From Massilia sp. YIM B02443 (GTDB taxonomy: Bacteria; Pseudomonadota; Gammaproteobacteria; Burkholderiales; Burkholderiaceae_D), in the NCBI RefSeq assembly GCF_030411955.1, contig NZ_JASNRA010000001.1, positions 372,001 to 436,000 on the forward strand: a stretch of 64,000 nucleotides of DNA, read 5' to 3'. Below the pieces are notes generated by a model that was given only the letters and a program-made list of their open reading frames with translations, did no database searches and had not been told where the DNA came from. A program made the translations under genes and the position numbers. This document shows positions 62,004 to 64,000 of the stretch, piece after piece; the stretch's first letter is position 1, and the number at the start of each line of letters is the position of its first letter.

Positions 62004-63174
62004 GCTTGTGCACCACCTCGTCCACCGCGTCCGCGGAGGCGCCGTCCTGGGCGCGCGCGTCGAAGCCGGCCAGCGGCGTGCCGACCGCGTCCAGCGCGCC
62101 GGCCAGGCGCGGCATCTGGCCGCGCAGCAGGTCGGCGGTGGCGTCGTCGCCGGTGGCAAAGCGCACCTGCAGCGCGCCATTCACCATGGTCAATTGGGCC
62201 TCGAGCTGGCCCAGTTCGGGAAAGCGCAGGCGCAGGCGGCTGTGCCACACCGCGCCGTCGCCGTCGCCGTCGCCATCAGAGCCTTGCTGCTGTTGCTTGT
62301 CTTCGCGCCGCACGTCCCATTCCATCGGCTGGCCCGGATACAACTGGCCCTGCCAGGCCAGCTGCGATTGCTCCTGGGTCGCCAGCTGCATGCTGATGAA
62401 CTGGGCGGTGGCGGGATCCTGCGGATTCGGCCGCGCGCCGGCCTGGGCCGCCTGCTGCTGCGGTTCGCCGGCCAGGTCGGCCAGCGCCCGCCCGCCTTGC
62501 GCCCATTCGGCCACGTGCGATTCGTAGAACAGGCCGCTGTTGCCGAGCGCCTGCTGCAGGCCCTTGGCCAGCGCGGCCGGATCGGTGGCCGCCTCCGGCG
62601 TGGCCAGCAGCGGGGCGCTGCCGGCCACGGATTTCAGCACCGTGTCGGCCTTCTGCGCCGCGGCCAATACGCTGCCGAGCGTCTGTGCGGTCTTGCTGAG
62701 GGTGGTGTTCCGGGCTTCGGCGCCGCCGGCGAAGGCTTGCGCGCCGGGCGCGCCGGAGGCCAGCAGCGCCGCCGCGCGCCCGATCGCCGCGCCTTCGCGC
62801 AGGTTCAGCGGCGACTTGGCCGGATCGGCGCCGTCGGACAGGGGCGGGCCGGCTTCGCTGAACACGGCGCCGCCGCCGGCGCCGGTCTGGGCGCCGACCT
62901 GGAAGGTCGGGCGCGGATGGAGCGAGACGAGGGTAAGCGGAACATCGGCGCCGACCTGGGCGCCGGTGGGGAGTTGCATGCGCGCCTGGGTGTCGGCGAA
63001 CTTGACGACGAAGCTGCCGTCGCTCAGTTTGGCCTGGACCGCGCCGTGGATCGCTTTACCCAGCAGTGGCGCGACTTCGCGCGCGAACGCCTGCTGGCGC
63101 GGATCGGCGGCCTGCTCGGCGGGCCGGGCCGGGGTGACGGGGGTAACGTTCGAGACCAGCTCGCGCGGCAGCAT
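61996..63174 (-). CDS. Second FliK-like hook-length control protein
   Basis: A 392-residue protein ending in a FliK-type domain (about 290-390, starting MEWDVRREDKQQQQ and containing WHSRLRLRFPELGQLEAQLTMVNGALQVRF). The N-terminal part has a beta-rich piece (SDGSFVVKFADTQARMQLPTGAQVGADVPLTLVSLHP) and Ala-rich linkers. Together with the adjacent FlhB-domain gene it forms a second ruler/switch pair. Its role beside fliK is not clear. Confidence 0.8.
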   Translation of the reverse strand: MLPRELVSNVTPVTPARPAEQAADPRQQAFAREVAPLLGKAIHGAVQAKLSDGSFVVKFADTQARMQLPTGAQVGADVPLTLVSLHPRPTFQVGAQTGAGGGAVFSEAGPPLSDGADPAKSPLNLREGAAIGRAAALLASGAPGAQAFAGGAEARNTTLSKTAQTLGSVLAAAQKADTVLKSVAGSAPLLATPEAATDPAALAKGLQQALGNSGLFYESHVAEWAQGGRALADLAGEPQQQAAQAGARPNPQDPATAQFISMQLATQEQSQLAWQGQLYPGQPMEWDVRREDKQQQQGSDGDGDGDGAVWHSRLRLRFPELGQLEAQLTMVNGALQVRFATGDDATADLLRGQMPRLAGALDAVGTPLAGFDARAQDGASADAVDEVVHKHA

Positions 63175-63203
63175 GGCTCAGGCCACAGGGGTAAAACGAA
63201 GGT

Positions 63204-63539
63204 TCAGACGCCGTAGGCGCGCACGACGCGGCGTTCGGTCGCGGTGTTGCCGATCATGGCCGACAGGTGCGCCATCCACGGCTGGGTCAGGTCGCGGATC
63301 TGGCGGTCGGTGTCGAGCATGCGGCGGATCGCGGCGACCTTGCGCTGGCGCTCCTGGCCGGCCAGCGGCTGGCCGTCGCCGTCGGCCTTCAGGCGGCGCA
63401 CGCAGGCCGCGCATTCCTTTTCCAGCTCGGCCAGCAGATCCCATTCGCTGGCGCTGGCCGCGTCGAGCATGCGGTCGGTGATACCGACCATGGTTTCATA
63501 CACCGACACGACTTCCTGTCCGCTCATCGTCATCATCAT
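63204..63539 (-). CDS. fliT: Flagellar chaperone FliT
   Basis: Small helical chaperone, 111 residues, for the filament cap FliD; in enteric bacteria it also inhibits FlhDC. The sequence (VVSVYETMVGITDRMLDAASASEWDLLAELEKECAACVRRL) fits the FliT family. Two starts are possible: ATG at 63539, or the ATG at 63527 giving MSGQEV. It follows fliS. Confidence 0.82.
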   Translation of the reverse strand: MMMTMSGQEVVSVYETMVGITDRMLDAASASEWDLLAELEKECAACVRRLKADGDGQPLAGQERQRKVAAIRRMLDTDRQIRDLTQPWMAHLSAMIGNTATERRVVRAYGV

Positions 63540-63579
63540 TCTTTGTACTCTCGTTCTCGTGCTTGGCGTGGTAACCGGG

Positions 63580-64000
63580 TCAGGCGCTCATCAGGGAAGG
63601 GGCTTGCTGCATTGCCGACGACGGCATGCCCGGTTCCGCGTTCTCACCGATCTGTACCCAGGCTCCGCGCAAGTCGGCCATCAAGCCATGGACTTCTTCC
63701 AGAATTGCGATGTCGTTCTTGATGTTTGCTTCGAGCAGGCGGCGGCTCATGTAGTCATACAGGGCGTCCAGATTCGCCGCGATCTCGCCGCCTGCACTCT
63801 TGTCGAGCGCGGCGCGCAGGCCGTTATCGATGATTGCGATCGCCTTCGACAGAGCCGCGCCCTTGGCCGCCACATTCGACGACTTGATGTTGTTGATTGC
63901 ACTGAGCAGGGAGACGATGACGCCGTCGTACAGCATCACGACCAGCTTGTGAGGCGACGCCGCGGCGACACCGGTTTCAAGGCCCACCGTTGCGTACGCG
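63580..64000 (-). CDS. fliS: Flagellin export chaperone FliS (5' end outside window)
   Basis: C-terminal 139 or so residues of FliS, the cytoplasmic chaperone that stops flagellin from polymerising before export. The visible start AYATVGLETG matches the end of the conserved FliS N-terminal motif, and the frame runs to the window edge, so about 15 residues and the start codon are missing. SPHKLVVMLYDGVIVSLLSAI is typical. A fliC/fliD block is expected just outside, but cannot be seen. Confidence 0.93.
   Translation of the reverse strand, partial: AYATVGLETGVAAASPHKLVVMLYDGVIVSLLSAINNIKSSNVAAKGAALSKAIAIIDNGLRAALDKSAGGEIAANLDALYDYMSRRLLEANIKNDIAILEEVHGLMADLRGAWVQIGENAEPGMPSSAMQQAPSLMSA

Noticed and set aside
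1-64000. tRNA, rRNA, CRISPR array, insertion sequence or prophage
   Set aside because: None seen on reading both strands: no tRNA cloverleaf ends, no regularly spaced repeats of CRISPR length, no transposase or phage proteins. A dedicated tRNA and repeat scan would settle this.

Overview
The window is GC-rich chromosomal DNA of a motile Gram-negative betaproteobacterium. Protein similarity and gene order point to Burkholderiales, most likely Oxalobacteraceae (Massilia-like); this is an inference without a database search. I see no tRNA or rRNA genes, CRISPR array, transposase or phage genes.

Layout. 1-6.2 kb: moaA and rne on the minus strand, with a long rne leader facing rluC on the plus strand. 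6.2-8.3 kb: a phosphatase, Rieske protein and SppA cluster. 8.3-9.1 kb: a candidate structured small RNA and a small minus-strand gene. 9.2-12.4 kb: an RsuA-type pseudouridine synthase, phospholipase A1 and a FAH-fold protein whose metal-binding Glu pair appears lost. 12.4-15.1 kb: a frameshifted secreted protein gene, an AT-rich spacer and a WecA/MraY-family glycosyl-phosphate transferase.

Flagellar genes fill most of the rest. 15.3-23.4 kb: flhB, flhA, flhF, flhG, fliA, motC, motD. 23.5-30.3 kb is an accessory interval: a secreted M35 metallopeptidase facing a small homologue of its own N-terminal domain, a globin-coupled GGDEF/EAL protein, a disordered protein, gene remnants and a membrane GGDEF protein. 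30.4-43.2 kb: flgN, flgM and flgA on the minus strand, divergent from flgB through flgL. 43.4-46.2 kb: an unknown secreted protein and an AsmA-like protein. 46.4-58.1 kb: minus-strand fliF through fliR, divergent from fliE. 58.7-64 kb: minus-strand fliS (cut by the window edge), fliT, a second FliK-like gene, a stand-alone FlhB C-terminal domain, a PilZ/YcgR protein, a degenerate HD-GYP/LuxR protein, nsrR and a Gdx/SugE exporter.

Together the genes encode an almost complete flagellum: export gate, ATPase complex, MS and C rings, rod, P and L rings, hook, junction proteins, FlhF/FlhG, sigma-28 with its anti-sigma factor FlgM, a MotCD stator and several c-di-GMP proteins. Flagellin, cap, FlhDC and chemotaxis genes are not in the window. 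Good sigma-28 promoters precede flgM and flgK. The oddest points are the FlhG with a broken P-loop, a foreign-looking insert in the hook protein, the peptidase and prodomain-homologue pair, the candidate small RNA, the degenerate HD-GYP/LuxR protein and several palindromic repeats at operon joints.
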